From NCBI RefSeq assembly GCF_008831285.2, contig NC_045144.1, forward strand, positions 8,285,886 to 8,349,885: 64,000 nucleotides of DNA. Reading direction: 5' to 3'. Source of the stretch: Nymphaea colorata (taxonomy: Eukaryota > Streptophyta > Magnoliopsida > Nymphaeales > Nymphaeaceae). A model generated the notes under the pieces. The model worked only from the letters and a program-made list of their open reading frames with translations, was not told where the DNA came from and did no database searches. Shown in pieces: positions 11,913 through 24,400 of the stretch. The number at the start of each line of letters is the position of its first letter. The first letter of the stretch is position 1. A program made the translations under genes and the position numbers.

Positions 11913-14900
11913 AATAATAAAATTATAAAGATTTTAAGCAAACAAACACATAAATTCATTATTCATAAACGATTAAATTCATATTAAATTCATATAAAAG
12001 TACCAAACAGACAAAGAACAAAAGAACCTAATATCATTTTGACATGTCCAGTCCTGCTGACATGGGTGTGGTGCCTCCCGGGATAACCCGTGTGACATAG
12101 CAGTGCATTTGGGTTTTGAAGAATTCAAACTACCCCTCGTGTGAAGTTCCCCGTTGAACCTTCAGACATGAGTCTTCGTGTCAATGAGAAGTAGCAATTT
12201 AAGGTAAGTGAATGAATACCTAATATAATCTTGAATAGCACATTAATGATGTTAAAAGGTACCAATAAGGATGCAAGGGCAAGATGATGAACAATGACTA
12301 ACTAAGAAGAAAGATGAAATGAATAGAAAAGTAAGATGAAATAAGTTTCAAATCATATTATGAGCTTCCACCAAAATAAGGTTCATCAAGCTTCCTCTCT
12401 TCAGGAGAAGCACGAACTTTATTCTTCAGCAGGAAAGTTTACTGCATTAGTCATGACTCAGAAGCTTCCAGTTACTAAAGGACAAACCAAGCTGGCTCTA
12501 AATCTCAGAGGTGATAACCTCAACTTTTCAAGAACTTTGAATCCACATATCTTAAATGTAATGAGGCCGAAGCTGTTTGTGCATGTGCACATCCACATCT
12601 GCATGTGCAAGCAAAACCAGGATATGTTGACTCGCATCTTTACAGGCTTGAAGGCAAGCATATCCTAGCCAACTTTCTGAAAATGTATACTGAAGAAGTG
12701 TATATCATGGATAAAATGGAAAAGGAAAATCTAACAAGCCAACAAATACAGGAAAAGGAAAACAGAGGATAAACATAGCAGCATGTACCTTCTTCCAAAA
12801 AACTAACTACTATGTCATGCAGGTGATGCATAATGTCCTAATGCACCCACATAGTCACGGCTGAGGTGTAGGTCTGTGTGAGGAATATGCCAACTGCATA
12901 ATCTAAGTGCTGTCAGCTGCACCTCAACATTTTGATCCAAAACCAGGTGCAGACCCAACTAGGGTCAATCACACATCCACTAGGCTGAAAGTGAACCAGG
13001 TTCTTTTAGGTCAAGAAATAGACTCTAGCGAACATTGGCTGATTCTGATTTTATCCACTTTTTAGACTAAAAAGTTCATCCATTTTTATAACAAACGAAT
13101 AAAGGGTCAAAACAAGAGCTATGTTGTCAAGGCATTGCCTAGGGGCACGCCTAAGTGACACCTAGGCACAACTCCACCTTCATCGCCTAAGTCCAGCAAT
13201 AGAACATTGGCCGATTCTGATTCCATCCACTTTTTATAATTAAAAAGAAAAACTAAAGAAATTCATCCATTTTTTTATAATAAAAGAATAAAGCTGTCAC
13301 CTAGGTGCGGGGTGCCGGTGCGGCACATCCCCAAAAATTTAGGTGCGGTGGTGCGGAGAGAATATTTATTTGTTATTATTAATTTATTACATATATATAG
13401 AGAGAGAGAGACACACACACACACATATAAGAATTAAGAAGTTTAGAGTATACACTATAGTCTATACACTCGATACCATACACTTTATGGATAAATTATA
13501 TATGAATATTATACATTACATACTTATAAGTTATAATGTATTGTGTATATGAATGTAACATATTAAGCATTAACATGCTTACAAAGTACAAGCACTAAAC
13601 AAGTAAACAAAAAACAACAAAACCATGACAGAACACAGAAATGGAAAAAAAATGTTAAACCCTCCTTTAACATTTAAAATTTTTAAAATAAAAAATATCA
13701 AAAAAGACAAAAATAGGTTTGACGAGGTTTGACCACACCCGACTCGAGTCAAACGCGAGTCAGGTGCATGTCCAAAATGGACAAAAATGATCGGGTGCGA
13801 TCAGCCACACCTGACTCTTGTTAACCCGAGTCAGGTGCGAATCCGAGCCACACCCATACCCGAGTCGTGTTGACACGGGTGCGGCAGTCAAATTGCAACA
13901 TCCAAGTGACTTAGGAATAAAGGGTAAAAACAAGAGCTATGTTGTTAAGGTGCTGCCTAGGCGCACACTTAAGTGACACCCAGGCGCAACTCCACCTTGA
14001 TTGCGTAAGTCCAGCACTTCGGCAATGTAAGGTGGGTGTGCGTTAGGCACACGCCTAGTCCTGCCTAGTTGCACCTATATAGTTCATCGAAGCCAAAGAG
14101 GCACTCACTCATCTAACTCGGTGGGGTTCTTCAAGATTCTTTAATAAGGATTGAATAGGGTTGAAGGTTGTAAGTTGTGAAAGACGAAGAGATAGTCTTC
14201 CACTCCTCCTCCAATGTGGAAATGGTTATTTAAGCAACCAGAAGGTCTGTATTTCATTCACGTCAATTTCATTTAGACAATGGTTCAGATGATGATAGAC
14301 TTGCATCTTCTTCATATCATTGACCACTAGGATTTTTTGGTTATGATTTATGAATTGAAGAGAACATTTGAATATAGAAATCTATTGTATTGACTTTCAG
14401 TTTCTTGAATCTTCAATGCTATAAACTTTACATTTTTCTTCATACAAGTATAATATAAATCATATAATATTGACCGTTATGGATTGTTTTTATATGTCAC
14501 TATTAGTCATATTACATAACTTAGCAAATGATTAATAACTTAATATATATAATAGTTGTTTTTCACACTTTTTAACGTATACATTAAGTCATATATGACC
14601 ATTTGATACATTATATAATTTATTTATATAATATTGACTGTATGTTATATATACAGCCACAATTAGTTAAATGAAATACACCTAGGCACTAGGTGCAACC
14701 TGTCGCCCAGGCTGCACCTGGCAACTTTGATAACATAGAAAAGGAGGTGTTTCTAAGGCAAAATTCGCCCCCACATTTCCTCTCTCTCTCCCTCTCTCTC
14801 TCTCTCTCTATCTGTGATGCCTGCAGTAGCAGCAGAATGCTGTTTTATTTTTATTTGCTGTCACAAGTCATGGTCAAGTGAATGCTCATCTGCCTTCTCC

Positions 14901-14938
14901 GTTTTTATCTTTTAGTGAACATGTTTCCATCTATCATA

Positions 14939-14982
<44 letters not shown>

Positions 14983-15634
14983 CATGCTAAATTTGTTATA
15001 AAATCTCATATGGATATGTACCTCAAGGTTAATCTGCTCTGAAATCTTATGGATCTGTATGTTCTAGCGAAATATGCAGGTTAATGCTGAAACATGTTAA
15101 AATACTCCTACCATACAATTATATATGTTTGTTGCACCTATACATAATTTTTTTTCTTTCAGTGCTGCACCTGGACCCACACCTATACAACATAGGTTCA
15201 CTACTAATATCATAATCCATAGTTGAGAGAGTAAAGAATCTATTACAGATGAAGCAAGACCAACAGCCACTTGAATTAATTGATTCAGTTTCAAGAAGCT
15301 TATTCGTAGATTGACCAAAGAGAAGCCTACACAAAATTTGTACGTTCCATACTCGACTAGCAACATTGCAAGATATCTGACAGGATACCTTCAATTGGAA
15401 AACATTTTTACTGATACTGAAGGTCTGAAACCAGAAAGAAAACTAGGTATTATTAGACGGTGAGAAAACTAACACTCAGCATCCCACATCAGCTAAGGTG
15501 TGGTTTGAAAGTTACATCAGTACAACCAGCTTAATCAATTTCCCACAACACCGGTTACCCCATCCCATCATACAAAAGGGAAAAGACAAAACAAGTACTT
15601 TAACATGTGTTTGTTTGTGCATGTGTGTGTGTGC

Positions 15635-15667
<33 letters not shown>

Positions 15668-18600
15668 CATATAGGGGTTGAACCCTCCCTTGTTTTCCCT
15701 CTGTCTCATTCAGATTGTTCACTATTTGGCATTGTGAGAGAGAAATCGAGAGAAGCTGGTAAAGTATTACTGTTACCATACACTTACGTATTAAACTAGT
15801 TCAACATTTTCAATCTGCATATAGTTTTCAAAAAACTACCTACACAGATGTGATATATGTATGTAACTGAGAATTGAGAAGTGTTACTGTACAACTGATT
15901 GTGGTACACTCTACTTAAATGTTTTCAGCCTGAGTCTATCTCCCAGCAAACTAACTGTATGGACATGATCCCAGTGTTTGATTAGATTTAACAGTGGCTT
16001 TGATTCACTAGAAGATCTGATTATCCTATATATCCATATTGTCAGTTAGAACACGTTTAATTTGAAGAATTGAAACATATCAATCTGTAACTTGCATATT
16101 TGGGGCGGATTCATATGTTTAAATTGCATATGGTTGGCCAACAAGATCGTACTCCATATTTCATGCTGCATTGCATGTATATGAAAAGGTATATGATGTT
16201 CCATGCTTCGTGCTGCATTGCATGTATATGCAAAGGTATATGATGTGCACGAACAACTCATAAAAGAGTTCACCTAGAGGAGGACAAGGTTACAACTTAC
16301 AGTTAATGATTCAAATCCCCCCTCCACAATATATTGTTCCTGACTCTAAACATCGACATAATACACTAGAAAATTGGACGATCCCTTATTCTGAAGATAA
16401 GGATGTTGCACCAGTAGCATTAGTTGAACAACCACCACATCAAGAGAGAACTTAATGGAATGGGAGAGCCTAGCAGAATAGTAAAACGTAGCAGAGCAGA
16501 AAAACTTGGTGAAAGCACACCAAGTCCTTATCATGGATACATATTTTCTCTTATTTTGAGTAGTCTAAACTCTAAAGGTTTCATCACAGAGATTTAAACT
16601 TTAGAAACATGTACTTTAAATTTTACCCTTAGATTAGACTAATATATTAGGAACCTTAGTTTTTAAGTTGATTTAAGGGATACACTTTGATTACCATATT
16701 TCTGTTAAATTGGTGTCTCGTGTTTGAAATTTATTACGTTTCCATGTAACTTATGGTTTTGCAACTCATGTTTCTCAGACTTCGTATTTTTCCTAGTTTT
16801 CTCCAATTTTATATTTAATTAAAATTGTGATCTTTTATCTTACATAATGCATCTAAGTATTGGTCTTACTAATAGACAGTTATATTACACATTCTATAAC
16901 ACTGATGGCAACTAACAAATGGTGCCAACAAGCCAATCAGCCTTTGGATGGGACGAAACTCTGTGGTTGAGATGCTCCCATCTAAAAAGAAGCTTTCCAT
17001 TCTTTTTAAGAGCATTCTGGTCATTTTCTGAAAAAAAAAACTCTAAAAAGGGCAGCGGATGAGGTACTTTTGAAGCATTGAATATTTTAGTAATCAAGTT
17101 GAGAAAGCCTGGACTCTGGTTAACCTGTTCCATGTGCGGCAACCCTGGTGAGAAGCCATATGCCAGACTGCCAGTGCCACAATGTGACTGAAGCAAAATT
17201 TAGTGATAGTAATAACTTCTATGAATTTGCAATTAGAGGGTTAATCCTTGCTCCAATTGAGATGGTTTAGACTTGTCACCAAATGCTTCAAATATACATT
17301 CCTTAAAATTCAATATTCTTGAAATTTCAAACCTATTAGAGTTTATATATTGTGCATTTGCGGACAAAGCTAAGCTCCATTAACTTTGTCTATCTTCTCT
17401 CACACTACAGAGCAATTGGGCAACCATTTTACATAAATAACTATACAAGCAACATGCTGAGCCTCAAGCAACATGGTGAGCCTTCCATTGGCCACTCAAT
17501 AGAAATGCTTCTGGAAATTTTCCACAAAAAGACAATAAATAATTAACATGATAAAGGCTAAAAACAGCATCAGGAAATGAGCATGGAGCTTCAAAAAACA
17601 ATCACAAACAAATATCTACCTCGAGTGCATCTTGAACAGCACTTGAATTCTCGAACTCCACAAAACCATAACAAAATCCTTGTTGCTGCATGGAAAAATG
17701 TAAATGAGACGGGCCATAATCACAGTCATAAATATATCTTCTAAGAAATTTCTCAGGAAGGTTTTCTTCATAAGTCTTCTTTAACTTCCTCAGGAAAAAC
17801 ATGGAAATCCAAAAACTTATAGAAGATAATAGAAACAACGAGAAATTATGAGTTTTATACTTTTTTTCTTACACAACTATTGTCAAATATTCACAATTTT
17901 TTAGATTATGAAAGAAACATAAAAACAGAAGATGCATCCTAAATATACATTTTTTCCGAAAGAGGAAATATTGTTATATTACCATGAAATAACATGATAT
18001 TTTGAAAATATTGGTATATCCCAGTGATAATATCAGTAACTTCAAAATGTCAAAAATGTTACTATATCTTTAAGATATTGGTGATATTTGCAACTATGGA
18101 CAGAAAAAATGCCTGCAAAATGCACTTGAAGCAGAGAAATTATGAATCAACCTTATTGCTTCTCACTTGAATTCCTCCAGGCTTAATGACTCCAAACTTT
18201 TTAAACTCATCTTCCAGGTGGACCACAGTGGCATTCATGGGCAGGTTTCGTATGTAAATAGAGCGACCATCAGCTGCAAAAATGGTTAATGAAGCATATG
18301 AGTAGAACATGAGAATCTTGATCCAGCCTTTATGTGCTAAGTAACATGGATGTTTTCGAAAGGTACCATACCATGACCAAAGTGGATGTGTGTCAAATGC
18401 TGATATTGTAGGTTATAGGCACGGATCAGAAAAGCAGTTTCTGTTCTGCCCAGTCCAGCCAGCCCATTACTTGTGAATTATGATGGGATCATTTTTATCA
18501 ATTTTCAAAGTGCATAAAGAACTGCTCCATCTATTCCTGCTTGGTGACTACACACATAGGATTCCTGGATTATGTCGTCCTAGAAACATGACCTCTAGAA

Positions 18601-20477
18601 TATTTCTAAATATTCTTTAAATTTTTAACAAATCTGACCACATAGATGGACTTGGAATTTCCAAAAACATAGAAACTATTAAAAAAGAACATGACTTCCC
18701 AATGTGAGACTGACAAAGTTAAGACCATTAACTTTAAAAATCCTTGTAAAATCTGATATTTGATCAGTTCATCAAATTTTATGACTTCATTGAACCCTAT
18801 ATTTCTGGAATCTAGAATCCATTCATATCGTTGGATTCATTAAAAATAACTTCAAAACACTGAAGTCTAGATGGGATTCAGACGTGCAGACAAAACAAAA
18901 CAGCACAATCTAAGTGGCCCACATATGCTGGAACTCGTTAGAATTCGTGCTGATGCATAAGCTCATGATGAGTAAGAAACTGCAAGAAAAACAAATTAAA
19001 ATGGGTAAAGAAAATGACAGGTATTTTCACTTCATCAATCATGGCTAGGTGGTAGACTTCCAAGTTGTGGGTTAAAATTACTGACCTTCTCCTTCCTTAT
19101 CAGAGGAACCGTTGTTAGGAGGTGCTGAAGTTTCAGATGCTGAAATAGGCACAGGCACAGCAAGAGATGGCCGTTCGGTGTTTGGACGTGCTACCCACAC
19201 AGGGGCAGAAGAACCAGCTGGAGAATCCCCTGCGCTGTCCTTCATGGCCTTCAACTGCATTCAGAAGCATTGCTCAAGTTGTTGCCTAGGGGGATCCACC
19301 AAGAATTTATCAAGTACAAATTATCTGAGACTTACAATAGAGGCATATGTTTTCTTAACAGGCTCTTCCTGAACAAAATTAGAAGGTTCAACCACAGGCT
19401 GTGGTTCTTTTGGAGCCACATCAACAGTCTCTTCAACAGATTCAACTTCTCCAACCACAGAATTTTCTTCAGGATAAGAAGCAGCAATTGCCTGGTCACC
19501 ATCATTCAATTCTTCTCCTGGTGCATTAGAAGAATCTAATGCATGCTGATCTTGAATCTCAGTGATCACTGGACAAGAAGCATAATAAATACAGAACTAG
19601 GTAACAAGAAACCACACTACAAAAGATCCATGCAAGAGGTACCTTTTTCTGGTGTTAAGGGAGCTTCAGAAGAAGCTTCACTAACACCATTAGGTTGAGC
19701 TGGACCATCTGTTTCATCCAATAGTCTGAACACATCATTCAGAACATAGTAACCCTTCTCTTGTGGGGCTAAGAAAAATGACTGAGTGAATTTCCTGCTT
19801 GAATTTCCTTCTCCTAAAAGGGATCCAGTCACTAAAACAACTACGCCACCATTGAAAGAATTCTGTGAATCAACGGTCTTAATTTCTGACTTGAAGTTAT
19901 GGTAATCTAATGACATTATCTTCTCGTTGATATCCTGAACCAAAAATAGCCATATCAAAAGTGGTATGTAATAATCTTTTAATCATCTAGGTTCCTGTAT
20001 CCAGATGCCACGATTCATGATAAATTCTTATTTCCAAGATGGTGCAATCTAGCCATATATAAACATGAATGAACATGAACTAAGGAGGAAAAGGAAACAA
20101 AAAATCAAAAGATATATAAATACAAGAGACCAGGTTATAATAGTAATTTCAACAAGGTAACCCAAAAGATGCTTAGCAACAAAGCGAATATAAAAAGGAT
20201 TGAGCAAACATACTTGTGTGGTTGTTACTGATTCCATTTTGCCATCAGAATGAGGCCTTCCCATCACGCTGGAGTCGTGATAAAACCGACAAACCAACTC
20301 AGGTGATTGGTGAAGAATATGGTAATATTGCTCGACAAAAGCATTGCCAATCTGCAAAATGGTCCAATTAGATTCATGTAAAAAATAGAAACTTTAGAAC
20401 CAAGTAGTAGAATCAATCAAGATTCCCACCACTTCAACGCTATGGGTAGATCCAGAACTGACCTCTTCAGGTGCCAT
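10819..20477 (-). CDS. G3BP: G3BP-like NTF2-RRM-RGG RNA-binding protein
   Basis: This is the plant homologue of Ras-GTPase-activating-protein SH3-domain-binding protein, a cytoplasmic RNA-binding stress-granule protein. Nine coding exons fit GT-AG rules and keep phase: 20477-20430, 20351-20214, 19934-19643, 19568-19336, 19254-19086, 18273-18152, 17685-17620, 11195-11126 and 11039-10819. They total 1359 nt, or 452 residues, a normal length for the family. Residues about 16-140 are the NTF2-like domain (IGNAFVEQYYHILHQSPELV, INEKIMSLDYHNFKSEIKT, KFTQSFFLAPQEKGYYVLND). An acidic, Pro/Ser-rich linker follows. The RRM has RNP2 IYIRNLP and RNP1 QGFCYGFVEF, ending near IGGRQCFVEEKR. The tail is an RGG box (SGRGGRFAPGRGGF, GRGNFGGRGYGRG). 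The start MAPEEVSSG is the first ATG after a 5' UTR intron. No breaks were seen, so I take it as functional. Confidence 0.9.
11843..11909. repeat. (TA)n(GA)n compound microsatellite
   Basis: About 19 TA units run directly into about 14 GA units. Confidence 0.95.
13031..13293. repeat. Duplicated segment in the G3BP-like intron
   Basis: A segment starting GAACATTGGCYGATTCTGAT occurs at 13031-13103 and again at 13202-13293, with small insertions in the second. The stretch between belongs to the separate repeat that recurs at 13916-14016. Confidence 0.75.
13099..14016. repeat. Dispersed CCTAGG-rich repeat, two copies
   Basis: A segment of about 100 bp is present at 13099-13198 and 13916-14016. 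It contains AACAAGAGCTATGTTGT and a CCTAGGCR/AAGTGACACC core. A related short piece occurs near 14685-14715. The core looks like the degraded CCTAGGCG-type dispersed repeats seen in many plant introns; I cannot name a family. Confidence 0.65.
13391..13428. repeat. (TA)n(GA)n(CA)n compound microsatellite
   Basis: Short TA, GA and CA runs are placed end to end. Confidence 0.9.
14780..14809. repeat. (CT)n microsatellite
   Basis: A CT run with one interruption. Confidence 0.9.
14940..14978. repeat. (TA)n microsatellite
   Basis: About 19 TA units. Confidence 0.95.
15636..15663. repeat. (TA)n microsatellite
   Basis: A TA run preceded by a short GT run. Confidence 0.9.
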
Positions 20478-22140
20478 CCCTACAGTGATCCATGAACATA
20501 AACACATAGAAAAGGGTCATACATTTATTCAAAGACAAGGAAGCTAAGCTATAAAAAAATTTTGAAAAGCAAACTACAAAAAACATTGCCCAAGTACACG
20601 TGTGTGTGAGAGAGAGAAAATGAACCTAGTAAAAATTTGTAGCGCCAAATACAGTTTATCTAAGTTTAGCTACAAGGCTACAACAAGCATACTTTTAATT
20701 AAAGAAAGAGACTCTTAATTAAGATTCATGCATGTAGATAACCTTGAAGTACAGAACCCAATCAAAATTCTCCTTTTTTACTAAAAGGCAGTGTTATAGT
20801 TTCTTGATATTCTAATACCATCATAACATTCAACAAGCATACTAGCAAAAGGATCAATGGAGAATAACTCTAAAGTATGCATACACAAGAACACTAAAAG
20901 CATAATCCCTAAAAGCTAAACATGGAAAAGCAGGCTATAAGCCTAGAACACTGGAAACAGTAAACCAATAAATCTGAAGGAAAGTAGGACCAACTACACC
21001 ACAATATGTACGTCTTCCAGCAGAATTAAAAGCCCAACCTCATTTGACCATTTACTACAAATCGAACGGATTGAGCAGCTATTTAGCTACCAATACAAGA
21101 AACCAATTGCATGACATGGATAATCGAACGCAAGCAGAATGGCACACGAAATTTGAGAAGAAAAGTATCATAGATTTCAAAAACTAACCTCTAAACATTA
21201 AGAACACAAACCAAATCTTTGCAGGGAAAAAGAAAAAGAAAACCCATGCAGTTGTGGTAATTCAATGACCATAACAAGAAAGTGTGGAAAAGAAAAACTA
21301 TTCAGTTCTGGTAATTCAATGACCATAAAAAGAAAGTCCTTACATCCACCAACAAACCAAATGAAAGCTTACTAAAGAAACATGCTTCCATCAAAATGGC
21401 AAACCTAAAACAACAAAATGAATCCAAATCCTTTGCTTGCAAACTACAGCAATCAGATAATTGATCCGGTAAAAATCCACCAGGTAATCAACAAAGGCCA
21501 AGATAAAAGGGAAAAAGGAGAAAACCATACTGCGAACTAGCAAAAGGGAAAATCCATCTAAAGAAAGAAGGGGGGAGAAAGACCACTACCTACACTAGGA
21601 TACGCTTAACAAAAGAAGCCCAACGGCAGAAGCACTCCAACAAGGAAGAAGCAGATCAAAATCTCAGTACAAAATCCAGATGGCAAGAAGATTCAACTAA
21701 GCAGAACCCGTTTTCTCAAAGTTCAAAGGATACCCAATCCCGGAAAACATCAAAAACGTCGCCTAAAACCATAACCGGACTCAAATCAGTTCGAATCACC
21801 AAGCAAAAACATGTTGAAAACGCCTACCAGCATCACAGAACTACAGGGAAGGGAAAGGGACGTTCTCCGCCAAGGAGAATCAAAAGGAAAGGAGAACGAG
21901 ATTCCCACCTTCGATTCGATTGAGAAGCAGATTCCGCGGGAAGGGATGCGAGAGGAAGGCCGATAATAGCAACGCGGAACGGAAACCTGGAGTGCCGATT
22001 TTGTAAGACTAAGTTGCGTAGGATCCACACCGTGAAGTACGGAGCGACTTCAAGTGGAGCCCCGGTCTTGTGTTCAACGTCTTGTGTTGAATGTTCAACG
22101 GAAGAGTCTATGCTCCATAGCCTTGAGTGTGTCGTTGGGT
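20478..22140 (-). promoter_or_regulatory. 5' UTR intron, 5' UTR exon and promoter side of the G3BP-like gene
   Basis: The bases immediately before the ATG are GG, preceded by an acceptor-like TGTAG, so the leader is spliced. A matching donor CGAAG|GTGGGA lies at 21909/21908. It ends a GC-richer exon that extends right towards about 22050. This gives a 5' UTR intron of about 1.4 kb. No TATA box was fixed, so the transcription start is unknown. Confidence 0.6.
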
Positions 22141-22791
22141 GTCCCATACTCGACTCATACTGAGCTCAAGCTCAAATTCATGAGTTTTGGTCAAAAGATG
22201 TTCGATTTGAACGGAACTCATTTGTAAAAAAAAAAATGTTGGGATGTTGTCACCTTTAATATACCTGATTTATCGGATGTTCACAAAATTTCATATCATA
22301 TACATTTTTAAATTTGCAATCCGAATCTATTCCAAATCAAACTTCCAAATATACATACATAAATATATGAATCCAACTTTTAAATACATAACCTGAACCG
22401 CATTATAATGTATTCAAAACCGGCTTGCAAAGTATATAGACATTGGTATAGGATATTTACTTAAAACTAAATCCAAGTCAAGATATTTATTTAAAATTAA
22501 ATATAAATATGGACCCCATCAAATATCACTTATTAAATTCGAACCAGATCCAATTTTTTGGTTGGATGTCAATTTTTTTATATCCAATTTTTTTTAAGCA
22601 GTGCAGTCATATATCCAATCCACATCTAATCTATTGACATCTTTAAAAGGAAAAGACTCATTTCATATTCTAGTCAAAAATTTAAAAATAATAATAATTA
22701 TTTGAACTATGTGTTTTTGTAAAATTCATAAACATTCCAAACCAACCTCTACCGAGGCACAAGTACTTCAACCTTAGAAGAGAAAAATTGG

Positions 22792-22793
<2 letters not shown>

Positions 22794-22871
<78 letters not shown>
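22794..22871. repeat. (TA)n(GA)n compound microsatellite
   Basis: About 22 TA units run into about 16 GA units, the same order as at 11843-11909. Confidence 0.95.
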
Positions 22872-22877
<6 letters not shown>

Positions 22878-24309
22878 AAGGTAAGGAGGAGCTCCCTGAT
22901 GGATCCATTGGTAAGCCAGGGCATTAGGTCGGTCCGCTAGATACCCGAAACCCAGGAGAGGGCTTACCCAGGAGAGGGCTTGACTCGAACTCAATCCGAT
23001 TAATTTTAACGTAAAATAATATATAATATAATTAATTGTAATAAACTATTATAATTATATATAAAAATTAATAAAATATATATTAAAAATATTCTCAGGC
23101 CGGCCCGTTTTCTTTTTCCCTTGCTCGAGCTAGAGTAGTGCCATGTACCAGGTGTCGGTTGGTGGTTTGCCTCGGTACCCAGGCTTAGCGGTGGTGGAGG
23201 AGTTGCACCTCTTAAAAGATAGAAAAATGAAAGATATGGGCCATCCATATTCTAGATCAGATGGTTCATGCTTGATATCCTCATATGTATATGTTATTAT
23301 TCAGTATATATATATATTTATGGGTAAAAAACACAAGTTTTGGGTCATTTATTTGTAACTTTAGCATTCGATGTTTTGGATATATGTAATTTAGTAAATT
23401 TGAAGCATGGCAGTTCTTACAATAAATGTAGCCGAACAGAACAGTTGTCTATATTAGGTACCAAGCATTCGATTGGGGTGTGAAATAAAAGATTGGAGCT
23501 TGACCCGACGGTGGCCTATTTAATGCCCACTGTAAACGGTGAGAAAGAAGGCAGCCCAATTAATGCTCTCGTCTCGTCAGCAAGTTTGTTCTCACTAGGG
23601 ACGTTAATGGTTCATGTTCATACCATCTTTCATTTATAGGATGTTCACATATGAACAAAAGTTTATACCATATCTCAGTTGCAAAGTCAGAAATTTCTAT
23701 TTAAATTTCAAATTTGAAGGGCTACTCTTATTTAGAAAACTGAAAATTTGTGATTTTTCTATATGTAAATAAAGATAATTTTGTAAATTGTCCGCACCAG
23801 GTATAATGTTAATGTAGCTCCACCACTGTTGTATCAGAACCCTGCTTGTTAAATTCACAATCTAAATCCAATGTCTAAATTTGCATCTGAATCCCACTTT
23901 AAATGTACAACTAAATCAGAACCGTATTATGACGCGTTAAAATTTGATTCTGAAAATACATGAAGATTGGAGGTAGACTAGTTATTTAAAACTGAATATG
24001 ATTCTAAATTCGTTCCGGATATTTATATAAAACTAATTATAGTTTTAATTTGAGCTAAGGATGGGTTTTTCTAGTTAGCTCACCCTTGCAGGATCATGAT
24101 TCTTTATCCTGGAACATTTTGTAAATGGGCCAAAGTTTGACAAGCTATATGATAGAGGCAAAGCGAATAGATTTTAAATCAAAATCCAATCTAATTTCTT
24201 AATTGGATGTTAATTTTTCTTTTCATATCCGACTTTTTTGAAGCAGTTCAGTCAGAAATTCAATTTAAATTGGATCCCAATGTTATTGTTCATTAAGTAT
24301 TCATTCCCT

Positions 24310-24400
24310 CGTAAGGTTGGCACAACGGATGAGGCCTTAGGCGGCTAATCTTTACTTCAAAGTCTCAGGGGGAACTCCTTATGCGGCAAAATGAAGTCAT
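24310..24400 (+). mobile_element. Possible tRNA-like SINE head
   Basis: GGTTGGCACAACGGATGAGG resembles an A-box region, and the stretch about 50 bases further resembles a weak B box. The body and ends are not defined. Low confidence. Confidence 0.2.

Larger units (their letters stand above)
11196..17619 (-). other. 6.4-kb intron of the G3BP-like gene
   Basis: This intron separates the RNP1 exon (17685-17620) from the exon encoding the end of the RRM (11195-11126), splitting one folded domain. It contains compound microsatellites (11843-11909, 13391-13428, 14780-14809, 14940-14978, 15636-15663) and degraded duplicated sequence at 13.0-14.0 kb. No independent gene was found inside. Confidence 0.8.

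Noticed and set aside
16270-16340. tRNA-like B box GATTCAAATCCCCC
   Set aside because: No A box at the right distance and no cloverleaf.
22749-22994. Frame rich in Ser-Leu and Tyr-Ile repeats
   Set aside because: A direct translation of the (TA)n(GA)n microsatellite.
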